Shown: piece by piece, positions 1-9,844 of the stretch
Position numbering within the stretch: the stretch's first letter is position 1
How the letters are laid out: each line of letters opens with the position of its first letter
NCBI GenBank assembly: GCA_963575745.1
Contig: CAUYUJ010017826.1
Span: 755,052 to 819,051, forward strand
DNA from: Prorocentrum cordatum
Lineage: Eukaryota; Sar; Dinophyceae; Prorocentrales; Prorocentraceae
Direction of reading: 5' to 3'
DNA length: 64,000 bases
Notes under the pieces: generated by a model
Database searches by the model: none
Told to the model about the DNA's origin: nothing
The model's input: the letters and a program-made list of their open reading frames with translations, nothing else
Program-made: the position numbers and the translations under genes

Positions 1-4
1 CCCC

Positions 5-400
5 GTGCGGGCTACTTCCTCTTGTGCCAAAATCCACCGCGATCAGAAACACATCCGGGGCTCTTTGTGTGCGGCCAAGTTTGCTACCACGGTCAGAAAT
101 ATTCCGCAGCCAGCTTTCCAGTCGCACCCTGATGCTCATGCACAACATTTGAACGATGAGCTAGCTAGGGCAGTTACCGAGTGCGTCCCAATACTGAAGT
201 CACCCACGGGGCGTTTGCCGCGTCAGACATGGCTCTCGGTTCGCTCGCTGACGCTCATGGACCGTCGCTCTTCTGGACGACGAGACCTACGCATGTTGCG
301 AAGACGACTCAACTTACTACTGCTTGCTGCTGCCTTTTGTGCGCGGGCCACAGATGGGAAGGAGGTGGAGGAGTGGCTGGGCTACCGACAGCGCAGGTGA
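5..400 (+). pseudogene. LINE pre-RT linker segment
   Basis: An open frame of about 130 codons carrying the His- and Arg-rich, helical type of sequence that sits between endonuclease and RT in these elements, including HLNDELARAV around residues 48-57 and LMDRRSSGRRDLRMLRRRL further on. No catalytic motif is expected here. It is assigned mainly from its position directly upstream of the RT and its resemblance to linkers in related elements. Reading becomes unclear between 400 and 980, where the same kind of sequence continues in broken frames (for example SETLAALRRV near 840). Much less certain than the RT itself. Confidence 0.45.
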
Positions 401-988
401 AGGTGGTCAGTGCGAGAGGGTCCCTCTCGTGCGTTGCTCATTGGCGCATGAGACGCGGTGACACATGTCGGGCCACAGGTTTTCGAGGCTGCAGTGAAGT
501 TTGCGCAGGATGTAAGAGGTAGGCTGCACGCCCCTCCTTTCCATATCGTGCATCTGGAGGCCTTGTGGAGACTGTGTCGGGCACCAACACCTGGGAGCCA
601 CGTAGGTCACCTGCAGCCCAATGACTGCCCCCTGGTGGGTATTCCACGTGCCACGTATCAACTACAAGGTATGATTCCCAACTTCTGGAGGTGGCAGGGT
701 CTCTTGTTGGCCTTCACGTACGTTTTCACGCGTGGTACGGCGTTTGGGATCAACAGGTCTACCACGCTGGACGCTGCCAAGCACTGCGATGACATTGCGA
801 CGGGCATTCAGGATGCAGTCCCGGGGACAGGCATCGGAGACTTTGGCGGCCTTACGCCGCGTCGGTGCAGGGTCCCTCCGTGAGCGCATGCTAAAAGGGC
901 TGCCCATCCTCGAGGGTATGCAGCTCAGCCGGTAACTTCGCAGCTTCAAGCAGCCCGTCGCTGGCAGCAGCACTCTGGCAAGCCAGAG

Positions 989-2415
989 TTGGCAGCTACC
1001 TTCGATTTTGCAGACGTGACTAGGCTTGCGGGTCACTTCGCGCGGGTGCCGTACGATCGGATGTCCTCGGATCCGGTGCCTAGTGATGATACACTGCCGA
1101 CCCTGTCTGAGTTCCAGCATGCCTGCCGCCAGACCAAGCGCGCTGCCCCTGGCTGTGACGTTTCCACGGGAGCTCTGGCGCACGCTTTCGCTACTGAGTT
1201 CGCTGCCCTGTACTACCCGTTGAAACTCAAGACCGCTGTCACGCTAATTGCGCCTGTTCAATGGAAGGGAGGTTTCTATCGCGATTTGCTGAAGTCCATA
1301 AGACATGGCGAAGATGCTTGCGGACTCGGTTGATGCCAGCATTGCTTGCCACAGCAGGGGATACTCACTTTGGGGGTATACCAGGTCGAGGCACTGGCCA
1401 CGCATCAGTCATTATTCGTCTTGCGCAAGCTGTTGCGGATACCCGTGCTCGGTCTTTTGGCGTGCTATCCCTGGATGTGGCGCAGGCATTTTACCGTGCC
1501 TTGCGGGGGCTACTACATCGATCGCCGCTCGACGATGATGTCGTTGCTTGTACTGTCAGGGCAGCAGGATTACTGGCGAGTGCCGTGCATGAGCTCGCAA
1601 GGCGCATGCGCGAGCAGTCACCTATAGATGAACAGCAAGTGGCGAAGGGCACACTACATGTGCGCACACAGCAGCGCAGATTTCACAATGCTACCGTCCC
1701 CCTTGGTTCCTGCGCGAGGGTTCCGACCCGATTTCCTTGCCAACGTTCGGTTTTCCCTGGGCAACCTCTCGCCGATCTATTGTGCGAGATTCTCATGGGT
1801 GACTGCATGCAAGCTGTGCGAGCTCAATTGGACGCCGAAGGGCGAGCCCTGCATTTGCCTACAGACGAGCGCAATAGCGAGCCGGGTATAGTAACGGATG
1901 CTGACATTGCTACCGCCGTGCCGCTGGTGGACGCTACCTTCGCGGATGACGGCACCATCATTGTGATTGCCCCTGCCTCCGACCTGTCTCCTGCCATGTG
2001 CCGTGCGCTAACCGTGGCTGCTGATGCGTTTGCTATCAGAGGCCACCTACTCAACCTCGGCGTTGCACAAACGGCCGCCCCGATGGCTTACCCAGGAAAA
2101 GGAGCAAATAAGGAAAAGCAGCACGTATGGCACGAGCGTGGTGGGCATGTGGTTGCGCAGACACAGCTACTTGGGACTGTGCCGGCACCGATTGTCAAGC
2201 ACTATGTACATATTGGTTCAGCTATTGATTCCCAAGGTAATATGGGGCCCGAGGTCCGATATCGAGCCAGCAGTACCACAACTACTTTAGGGGTGTTGCG
2301 CACTAGAGCTTTCTCCACCAAAGCTCTTGCCGGTCCGACATGCATTATGTTCGCCGACAGTCTGGCGTCGCCGGGGCGTCTCTGCAACTCGGGCGCCTGG
2401 ACTATACTAACATAG
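989..2415 (+). pseudogene. Non-LTR reverse transcriptase (frameshifted)
   Basis: Two overlapping frames give one RT. The first (989 to about 1280) carries AAPGCDVSTGALAH and LIAPVQWKGG, typical of the fingers region just before the palm. The second (1261-2415, 384 codons) holds the palm and thumb: FGGIPGRGTGHAS, the first catalytic Asp in GVLSLDVAQAFY (about residues 66-77), the primer-grip-type segment near PLADLLCEILM, the catalytic box ATFADDGTIIV (both Asp present), and the thumb motif YVHIGSAIDSQGNMGP. The switch lies around 1265-1290. Catalytic residues are preserved, so the copy may be young apart from its frame breaks. Target-primed reverse transcription of its own RNA would be the role of an intact relative. 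Confidence 0.85.
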
Positions 2416-2427
2416 GCGGAAGCCAAA

Positions 2428-3190
2428 ATGGCCGACGCTGAAGTCATGGAAATCTACCGAACTGCAGCGAAAGTCCGTGTTGTGGAAGCCGCATCGTGCA
2501 TAAGCGGTGGTCAAGTGCTGGCCAGACTCAGAAGACCCCCGCTCGACGTTCTAAGAAGAGCTGCACGTTTGCGACTGTCGGGTTCACTATTGCACACAGG
2601 GCCCAAATATGTATTTGCCCTACTACGGGCCGAGTGGCACGACACTACTCGGAACGGCTGCCGCGCCGGGTCATGGCTGGGGGTGGTCATGGATGATTGC
2701 CCGTGGCTGCGTGCTGCTGCTGTAGCTTGTGCTTCCCTCCCGCCACCGCTTGGGGATTTCAGTGACTGGGGGCCCCCCGTCCGACGAAATCAAACAGCTT
2801 GGAAACGCATTGTCAAGATGGCGTTACACGCTACAGCCCAATCTCACGCTCGATATGTTGATGCGGCCACAGTGGAGGCCAATGTTTGTCAGGAGGTCCG
2901 TCCCCTGGGAGTGCCAAAACGTTTTTGGACGGATGTGAATGGTCTGTTTGTAAACTCACCTACATGTGCAGCAGGCGACACAGACGATGACAGTGTCAAG
3001 TGTCCATGGCGTGCGCGTGCTTTCCGAAAGCATGGAGCATTACGCGTGCATGTGGCGCGCCCGTCAGAACGCAGCTTTGGCGCGTGCACGGGCGTCGCCA
3101 GATGGGCAATGTCATGCGTGCCTATCTGAATATCATGCTCGGGCACACCTAGTAGCACCCCCAGCACGTACCCCAGTCGACTATTCCTGA
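2428..3190 (+). pseudogene. LINE C-terminal domain with two zinc-finger units
   Basis: The frame at 2428-3129 (233 codons) continues the element after the RT stop. Near its end it reads CPWRARAFRKHGALRVHVAR, a finger of type C-x2-C-x12-H in which the second Cys is Arg (codon CGT, one transition from TGT). The partner finger is in the next frame (2966-3190): CHACLSEYHARAHL, a C-x2-C...H unit. The element on the minus strand at 50.9-51.2 kb has the same pair, with C-x2-C intact in the first unit, which supports both the identity and the Cys loss here. Such fingers probably contact nucleic acid during integration; that role is inferred. Confidence 0.7.
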
Positions 3191-3222
3191 CAGAACGGTA
3201 CAATAGCATTGCAGCCGAGCCC

Positions 3223-3337
3223 ATGCCGAGAGCCGTCAGACGAGTTGAATACATGGTTCTGAATTGCTTTTGTGGACGGAGGAGGGCGGGGGATGTACGG
3301 GCGCAGGTTGAATGGGCGCATTGCAGCACAGACTATG

Positions 3338-3374
<37 letters not shown>

Positions 3375-4501
3375 GTCTGTGGATATAGCCATACATGCAG
3401 CGGACGGCGATCTCACGAATCGGGACACACTCGCAGACTGGAGGTCTCACATACTTGCACGACGGGTGGTGGTGTCGGGTGGCGGGCCGCCGCGCGAGGC
3501 CAGGTCTGCCTCTCGATGGGCAGAGGGCCAAGACCCCCCCCCCCCCCCTCGCACACTTCGGACGCATGACCAACTCTGGGGCAAGACGGCAGTTGCTGGG
3601 CGCCAGATGGAACAGCTGTGGGTGGGCAATGCGCTATGCCATGCAATGCTGGAGCTTTTGTCTGCGCGCATGCAGGCTGGGACGTCGCGTTGGCTCGAGC
3701 GTCACACGTCATGTGGACATGGCCAGACGTCATGTGGACATGGTGAACGTGGTCAGACGTTAAGGTCACTTAGACTGCCAGGGCTGCACGCCGCCCTGCT
3801 TGCGACCCCTGGAAACGGCAGATGTTTGCACGGTAGGGGCGGACACGAAACGCTTCTTGGGCATGATAGGGACAGGAGGGAGTGGCGCGCAGCCAAGAAG
3901 AAGACGTATCCCGCTGGCCTGTGCAAGCGCATCGCTGCTGCCACCGCTGATGCAGCGCGTGCCATGTGTGAAGGGGATGTGGGCAGTATTGTACCCGTTG
4001 ATCCGAATGACGTGGGGGAAGATGGTAGCATACGTGATGGACTATTACGCTTCCTTGTCTCTTGGAATCCCTATTCCGGCACAGACGAGGGATGGGCTTC
4101 TGACTTTGTCTCTCGGCGCACACGCCGTGTCCGACGCGACCCCGAGCCCGATCGCTTTCGCCCGCTACGCGCCCCCTCGACATCGGAGCAGTTTACCTCA
4201 TCCACCTCGCAGGGTCGCGATGACATGGCGGAGGCTAGACCTACAGGCCCACCTGAGACTGATGAGGAGCAGGGGCATGTAGATGCACGTGCTTTTCTAC
4301 GTGACTCGCAATGGGCAACGGATCCCCCCCCCGCCCGCCCCTGCGCCGCTAGCACCTGAAGTCCTGGAGCGCCTTGCGCAAAACCGCGCGCAGGCACGTG
4401 TCAGAAGAGCTGCTGAACTCCAGGGAGCGAGACAGGCTCGCTTGCGCGAAGTAGCCCCGTGGACCCTTGATCCTCATTTTGGCAGAGGCTTGTTCGGATA
4501 A
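3223..4501 (+). pseudogene. C5-cytosine-methyltransferase-like domain and tail of the LINE
   Basis: One open frame (3223-4359, 378 codons) shows motifs in the order of a C5 MTase fold: VLNCFCGRRRAGD (a motif I-like SAM loop, about residues 11-23), VLSVDIAI (acidic end of strand 2), GGGPPREARSASRW (the PC motif IV region), then WLERH where related domains have a Leu-Glu-His-Pro motif, and KTYPAGLCKRIA near residue 229. The catalytic Cys position is Arg (CGC at about 3493, one transition from TGC), so this copy should be inactive. A (TA)n tract interrupts the domain between motifs I and II without breaking the frame. A Pro/Arg-rich tail continues in another frame (4283-4501). No stop separates the domain internally. 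Confidence 0.65.
3339..3369. repeat. (TA)n microsatellite inside the LINE methyltransferase-like domain
   Basis: About 15 TA units. It encodes an alternating Tyr-Ile run in the domain's reading frame and probably expanded after insertion of the element. Confidence 0.95.
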
Positions 4502-5180
4502 GTTGCTGCCTGTCATGCATCATGGAAGGTCGGGGGTTGTTGTTCAGTTTTGAATGGAGAGGTGGGGGTGCATTATAGCAAGTTGCTGTCGTCTTCTGTG
4601 CCGCCTCTCTCAGCCACCTCTCTCTGCGCCTGCTCGCTCTCTGGCGGCATGCAACGCCGGGGGCTCTACGGCCGCAATGGGCGATGGACGCTTCGCTTAG
4701 GGGGTGTTGAGATAAGGGGGAAATCGCCGTCAAGACGTGTTTGAACCCCTCCCAGATACAAGGCCTCAACATCATGTCAAAACGGTTTCTAAACCTCGGG
4801 GGGTGGGGGGCCGCCCTGACCGAATTATCCGAGACCAGATCCCGAGCAACATAGGCGGACGTGCGAAAGCACATTGACGTATCTCTCCCTGATGCGGGGG
4901 TGAGTGGCAAGAGAGGTCACACAGAAAATAAACAACATCACGAGTGATGTCAGCCGCGCGCGCACGACACTTGCACGCGCGCGCTCGAACGGCCAGAACA
5001 CAACGCGAACGCCCTCCCCGCGTCCGTGCACAGGCAAGGATGGATGACCTGAGGATTTGACGCCCCTGCAGCCTCGTCTTGCCCTGCGTGCTCCGCGCAG
5101 CAAAGTGCCACCGCGAGGGCCCCGAACGGCGCCGCACCTCGCGGCCAAGAGGCCAACACCTCTCGACAAACCCTAAGCAC
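4502..5180. other. Non-coding spacer between the LINE and the next gene
   Basis: No frame here resembles a known protein. The stretch is GC-rich with scattered G and C homopolymers (4800-4812). It would contain the LINE 3' UTR and the region downstream of the minus-strand gene. No poly-A signal or repeat was recognised. Confidence 0.4.
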
Positions 5181-8100
5181 TCAGTTTTTCAATGCACTCT
5201 TGTATGCGGCAAGGGCGCGCTCACCAAGGCAACTGGGGGTGAGTTTCACCTCGCGGATTGCAGACTGCACTTTGAGCATCGCCTCCCTGCGCGCGAAATG
5301 ATCTGGGCACGTCCTGGAAGCTTTCAGAACCGAAGCAACGAGAAGCCTAGTGGACACTATTTTCAACGCACTCGGGAAATCAGAATCGTCGGCAGCCGTG
5401 CAGCCGCTGGCGTTCGCGGCACCCTCGAAGACCCCATGGTCCTTCGAGGGGGGAACGCTTGAATATGTAAGAGGATGAGGGTGGGGGAGGGGGAGGAAAG
5501 GGGGCCGAGGGAGGAGGAGGTGGGGGAGGATGAGGAAGTCCCGAACCTGAAAAAGGAGGAGGAGGAGGAGGAGGAGGAGAGGGAGGAAAGAAGAGTCAGA
5601 GGAAGAGAGTCTCTGTAGCACAGGTGGGAGGTGGGGATAGTAGCAGTCGGTTGCTCCTCCTCCTCCTCCTCCTCCTCCTCCTCCAGTGTTCACCTCAAGC
5701 CATGCCTTGGTCATCTTGCGAATCGCAACGATCGAGGACTCGAAGCTGAACTCGTCGAGGTAGTCGCTGTTCTTGGTCATGGCGCCGTTCGCTGTGTCGG
5801 TGGAAATGGCATCCATGAGCTGTTCCATGCCCACGTCGCGCGCCATGGTGGTCAGAACGTCGCTGGAGGCCTTGGCGACCTTGCCAAGGAAGGCGACGTG
5901 GGCCTCAGCATGCTCGGTCAAGCACGACGTGAGGTCACCGCCGTAGGTCTGCAAGATCTGGTCAGCGTCCTCAGGCAACAACTCCTCCGCAGCGGGCTTC
6001 TCGAGCGAGACTCTGAACTTGCGCTCGGCCGTCTGGAGGCCCCGCAGACATCCAGCGAAGCTCTTCTGGTGGATCCTACTCCCGGGCTCAGCGCCCAACT
6101 TGCGAATCGTTTTCACGCAATCGCAGGGGGCCCCCCCAAGCAGTCAGAACGGTCAGCGCGGGCTTCCACTTCTCCGAAAGACCCGATGGTTGGACGTAGC
6201 GCATGTCCTCGATGATGCCCAGCCACTGCGGTTACATGCGCTCCTTGTCGAAGAGCAGGCCCGAGCTCAACAGGAGCTCGACGCGCTTGGACAGCTTGTC
6301 GCCAATGTCGATCGGCAACTCCTGTCCGCGCAGCTCCGACAGGGCGTGGAAGACGTTCACGCCGAGACCCTCGCAAGCATTTGCCAAGAACTTGTCCATC
6401 GAGTCACGGAGAGCGGCGAACTTCAAGTCAGCGGTGAAGTTGCCCCGAGCAGTCTTGAACGTCATAAGGGCGACCTTGATCGACTCCGACTGCGCGCAAA
6501 CCCTTGAGCACAACGAGATGACCTCCACAAGCGCCGTGAAGAGAACCGTGATCCGATCTCGCTCCTCAGCGTCAGTCTGGGGGATGTCTCTCGCCATGCC
6601 GACCAGCCGCCTTGACGCGTCCACGACTTTGGCGACAACTTCACCCTCGTATTTCCGAGCGGCCCCAGTGCCATCCATCTCAACCTCGATCTTCGGCACC
6701 ATGTCGACGAGCTTCAGCAGCTTCGCGATCTCGGCCGTTGAGATCTCCTTGCAGACGGCGTCCAACTCGCCGATGTGCTGGATCATAGCTGGTACGTGTT
6801 CCTCCATCTTCTTGGCATTCTTCGCCCCCTGATCGAGCTTGGAACCCCAGTAGAGGATGAGGCCAATGCAGCACCCGTGACCGAGAAGATCGCGGGGCGT
6901 CTGCTCTGGTGCCTCTGCGACTACAGCTCGAGAACGCCATCGAAGACCCCGTGCATGTCCTCCTGCAGGGCGCTGCCGATGTCGTCAATGAACACAACGA
7001 CACTCGCCACCCTCTTGATGGCAACAAGGGTTTCACAGCGAGCCCTGGAAATGATCGCATCCTCTTCTGGTAACTCCCACGCCTTGAGCAGAGAGATACA
7101 AAACTCCACGGCAAGGGCCGCCTTCGACTCGTCAGCGAGGAACAAGGTAGCGATCCTGTCCACCACGTAGTTCAAGAAATACCCGTTGCACTGCGAGTCG
7201 CTCATATCAACAGCCCCCAGGCAGGGCTTGGCATGGTCGAACTTTTCGTCGGTTGTACGCCACAGGCGAAGCAGGCTCAGGATGTCACCAATGTAACGCG
7301 CTGTATCAGAAGATTCAATGAGGGCATCCCAGGCTCGACTGTAATGGACGTGCAGGAAGTTCAGCTGACAAGCTGGGGTCAGCGAGTACCCCGACTTCAG
7401 GATCGCTCTACCGATCTCGTCCATGCGTGTTGGCGTGGCTTCCATCAGATGGTGGGTCCACGTATCCTTCGCCGCGTCGATGAGCTTCCAATGGTTCTCG
7501 ATCTGGTTGAGCTCGGATGTGCTGACCTTGCGCTTGAGTATATCGAGCTGGTTCCTCTCCCTCTGCTTGCCGTCTCCGAGCTGGACTTCCTCCAGCGGGC
7601 TGCGCTCAATCCAATGGTGCACGGTGCCCGTTGGAGACTTCGCGACCTGCAGGTGCTCGACCTTCCTCGGCTTGGTAAGCGTGGGCCAGTACATGGCCGC
7701 CAAGCTATCGTTCTTGCTCTCCGTGAGTGCGATCGCAAGCTCAGCTTGGGAGTCCGTGCCCATGCTCTCGGAAGCCGTTTGCCCTCCGATGAACTCGACC
7801 GAGTCGCCGCTGCCCGTGCCAGTGAACGGGGCGATCTCAGTCACTCCGGAAGCTGGCTGGCCCGAAGCCGAAGGAGGAGTTGCAACGATCTTCTGCTTGG
7901 CAGCCGCTGGAGACACCATCGGGTTGTTGCGGTCTGGAGGCGGCGCGAAGCCAGGCTGAACCGAATCGTCGTCCAAGCATTGCAGTCGGCACCAGCTACC
8001 CACGCCACTCAATGCTGCATCGGCCTTGCGCATCGCCTCCAAGATCATAGACCCCTGGCTGGCGAACTTCTTGGGGCAAGGCTTCGCGATGTCAGCGTTG

Positions 8101-9034
8101 AGCGCCGAGCTCTGCTTGGTGAACGCCAAGAGCCGAGGGAACTTGCGAGTAGCAAAAGGGTTACGCGTCTCAATTTTGCCAGTGGGGGCCTGTCGTTTGA
8201 TTGGTTTCAGCTTGTTCTGGGCTGGGGTCTTGCCCGTGATCGACGCGACGTCCGTGTAGGACAAGAGGTCGAGCTCGTCTTGAATCCAAGTGCGAATCTC
8301 CTCGTGCTGGTAAGCGGCCACGTTTAACGTCTCCTCATCCTCGCCGCCATCCACCTCGTCCGCGTCGCCCTTGATGGCGTCGGAGATCTCCGTGGCCCTG
8401 GCTTCGTCGCCCTGCGTCTCCCTCGCCACGTCCTCGAAAGAGACGTTCGGGAGGCTCGCCGCGAACCAGTCGCGACAGCTCTCGCAGACGTGGGCGGCGC
8501 AGTAGCTGCCCTCCTGCGGCGCGACGATCTCCAAGCCAGCGTCCTGGTGGCAATCGGATGTTCTCAGGCAGCCTCCCCCCGTCGGTTGCCTCGACCCCCC
8601 CCCCCCCCCTAGGCCCTAACACGTAACAGTCTAACACTCGAAAGGGTTCACGCACAGGCAAGCGCCACCTAGCGGCCCCTTGCGTTCGCTGCCGCTTCTG
8701 GTCAACAACTTGCACGCGTCACCCACCCTCGAATGGTAAATGGCATTCGCAAGTGTTTGACCAACCGCTGATCGCTGCCGCTTTGCCAGCGGCAAACGAC
8801 CAGCGCAACCGAACGGATGAGGAGGCGCGCGGACCACCAAGGGAACACGAATAATTGATACGAGACGTGGGTTGCAACGATGCCCGTGGAGTCCTTGCCA
8901 CCTGATCTGCAGGCCAAGCACGCGGTGTACCTCGCCTTCTTCTTGCCGGGGCCAGTCTGCGCGTTCCCCGCGGCAGTGTCGCCCGTCCCAGGCGCAGATT
9001 TGGCAGGGCCCTTCATCGGCATCTTCTTGGCCAT
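5181..9034 (-). CDS. Unrecognised multi-exon gene with N-terminal Cys-rich motif; frame lesions
   Basis: Best evidence for a host gene here. The likely start is the ATG at 9032-9034 (MAKKMPMKGPAK). Exon 1 (9034-8902) ends in YTACLACRS; exon 2 (from 8572) resumes with a Gly codon split by the intron, then CLRTSDCHQDAG and YCAAHVCESCRDWF, giving a Cys/His cluster that could bind zinc. A 1.6 kb open frame (to 6921) follows, acidic then helical and soluble. Reading continues after a one-base shift near 6925, passes a TAA at 6232-6234, and needs one base fewer in the seven-G run at 6131-6137 to join the last segment. A GT-AG intron (5693 to about 5442) precedes the final exon, which ends at 5181. 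No domain family recognised. Either a recent pseudogene or a gene with assembly errors. Confidence 0.6.
5442..5693 (-). other. Last intron of the same gene, filled with GGA repeats
   Basis: Donor GAG|GTGAAC after the codons for MTKAWLE; acceptor CTCGAAG|GACC at 5442/5441 (a second possible AG is 18 bp further on; both keep phase 0). The intron holds a purine-rich GGA tract on the minus strand (plus-strand TCC run at 5652-5685) and is open throughout, so an ORF caller would run through it as poly-Gly and Leu. Confidence 0.5.
8573..8901 (-). other. Intron 1 of the 5.2-9.0 kb gene
   Basis: Donor CAG|GTGGC at 8902/8901 and acceptor GGGGAG|GC at 8573/8572 give a phase-1 intron of 329 bp, holding a poly-C run (plus strand, about 8596-8609). 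Splicing joins two halves of a Cys-rich motif in frame. The AG|G acceptor is usual in dinoflagellates. Confidence 0.6.
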
Positions 9035-9566
9035 CTCGCGACTAAAGATGGTAAAATAAAATCGCGTCCACTGGAAGGAAACGCAACCTGCGAGATGATG
9101 TGAAAGAGACTCGCTTGCAACTCTCGGCCAAAAATGGCTGAATCCAGCGGGGGTGGCAGCGGGCAGAAGAATTGCCAGCGCCGACATCCAAATTACGAGG
9201 CGTCCATAGAAAGAACCCACGGCTATCCACAACATGTTCGTTATGTTGACAGGCTGGCATTTACTTGACGTTGCACATTGAACTGGGCCCCTGTTGGGTA
9301 TCCAAGCCCCCCCTCCCCCCCCCTTTTCTGGAGCCCCTTCGAGCCCTGCAGGGTCTCCTCGTGGCCGACGAGGCGCAGCGAACGCAATGACATTTCATCC
9401 CCGCACCTAAGGCACCTAAGCCAGACGTGGGTGGCGAAGCCTTTTGGATCTAACCTTCCTGTGGGACTGCAAGTGCGTTGGGGTCCTACAGCGAGCTATG
9501 CACACCATGTTCCTCCCTTGTGCTGTCATTCAGGGAACCCCCCACCCAGCCCACCCACCACGGCCA
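9035..9566. other. Upstream region of the 5.2-9.0 kb gene
   Basis: No recognisable coding sequence, TATA-type element or spliced-leader addition motif. Contains short poly-C runs near 9306-9326. Any promoter of the minus-strand gene would lie here but none can be pointed to. Confidence 0.35.
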
Positions 9567-9744
9567 CCAAAACACACACACAGACACACACACACACACG
9601 CACGCACGCACGCACGCACACACACACAAACACGCGCACACACACACACACACACGCACACGCACACGCACACGCACACGCACACGCACACGCACACGCA
9701 CACGCACACGCACACGCACACGCACACGCACACGCACGCGCACG
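9567..9744. repeat. (CA)n / (CACACG)n microsatellite abutting an assembly gap
   Basis: CA repeats with regular G substitutions grade into a near-perfect CACACG hexamer array (from about 9653) that runs straight into the N block. The long frames here are repeat artefacts. Confidence 0.95.
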
Positions 9745-9844
9745 NNNNNNNNNNNNNNNNNNNNNNNNNNNNNNNNNNNNNNNNNNNNNNNNNNNNNNNN
9801 NNNNNNNNNNNNNNNNNNNNNNNNNNNNNNNNNNNNNNNNNNNN
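9745..9844. other. Assembly gap (100 N)
   Basis: Exactly 100 unknown bases, the conventional size for a gap of unknown length. The microsatellite on its left probably caused the break, so the order and distance across it should not be trusted. Confidence 0.98.

Larger units (their letters stand above)
1..4501 (+). mobile_element. LINE-type (non-LTR) retrotransposon remnant with C-terminal methyltransferase-like domain
   Basis: Successive plus-strand segments read, in order, as a pre-RT region (5-400), reverse transcriptase (989-2415), two zinc-finger units (about 2995-3170), a C5-methyltransferase-like domain (3223 to about 3960) and a charged tail (to 4501). They lie in different frames, so the copy is frameshifted at several points and cannot make one polyprotein. 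The endonuclease expected upstream of RT is off the left edge. No poly-A tail, terminal repeat or target duplication was found, so the right boundary is simply the last recognisable codon. The domain order matches dinoflagellate LINE-like elements as I know them; the domain identities rest on visible motifs. Confidence 0.8.
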
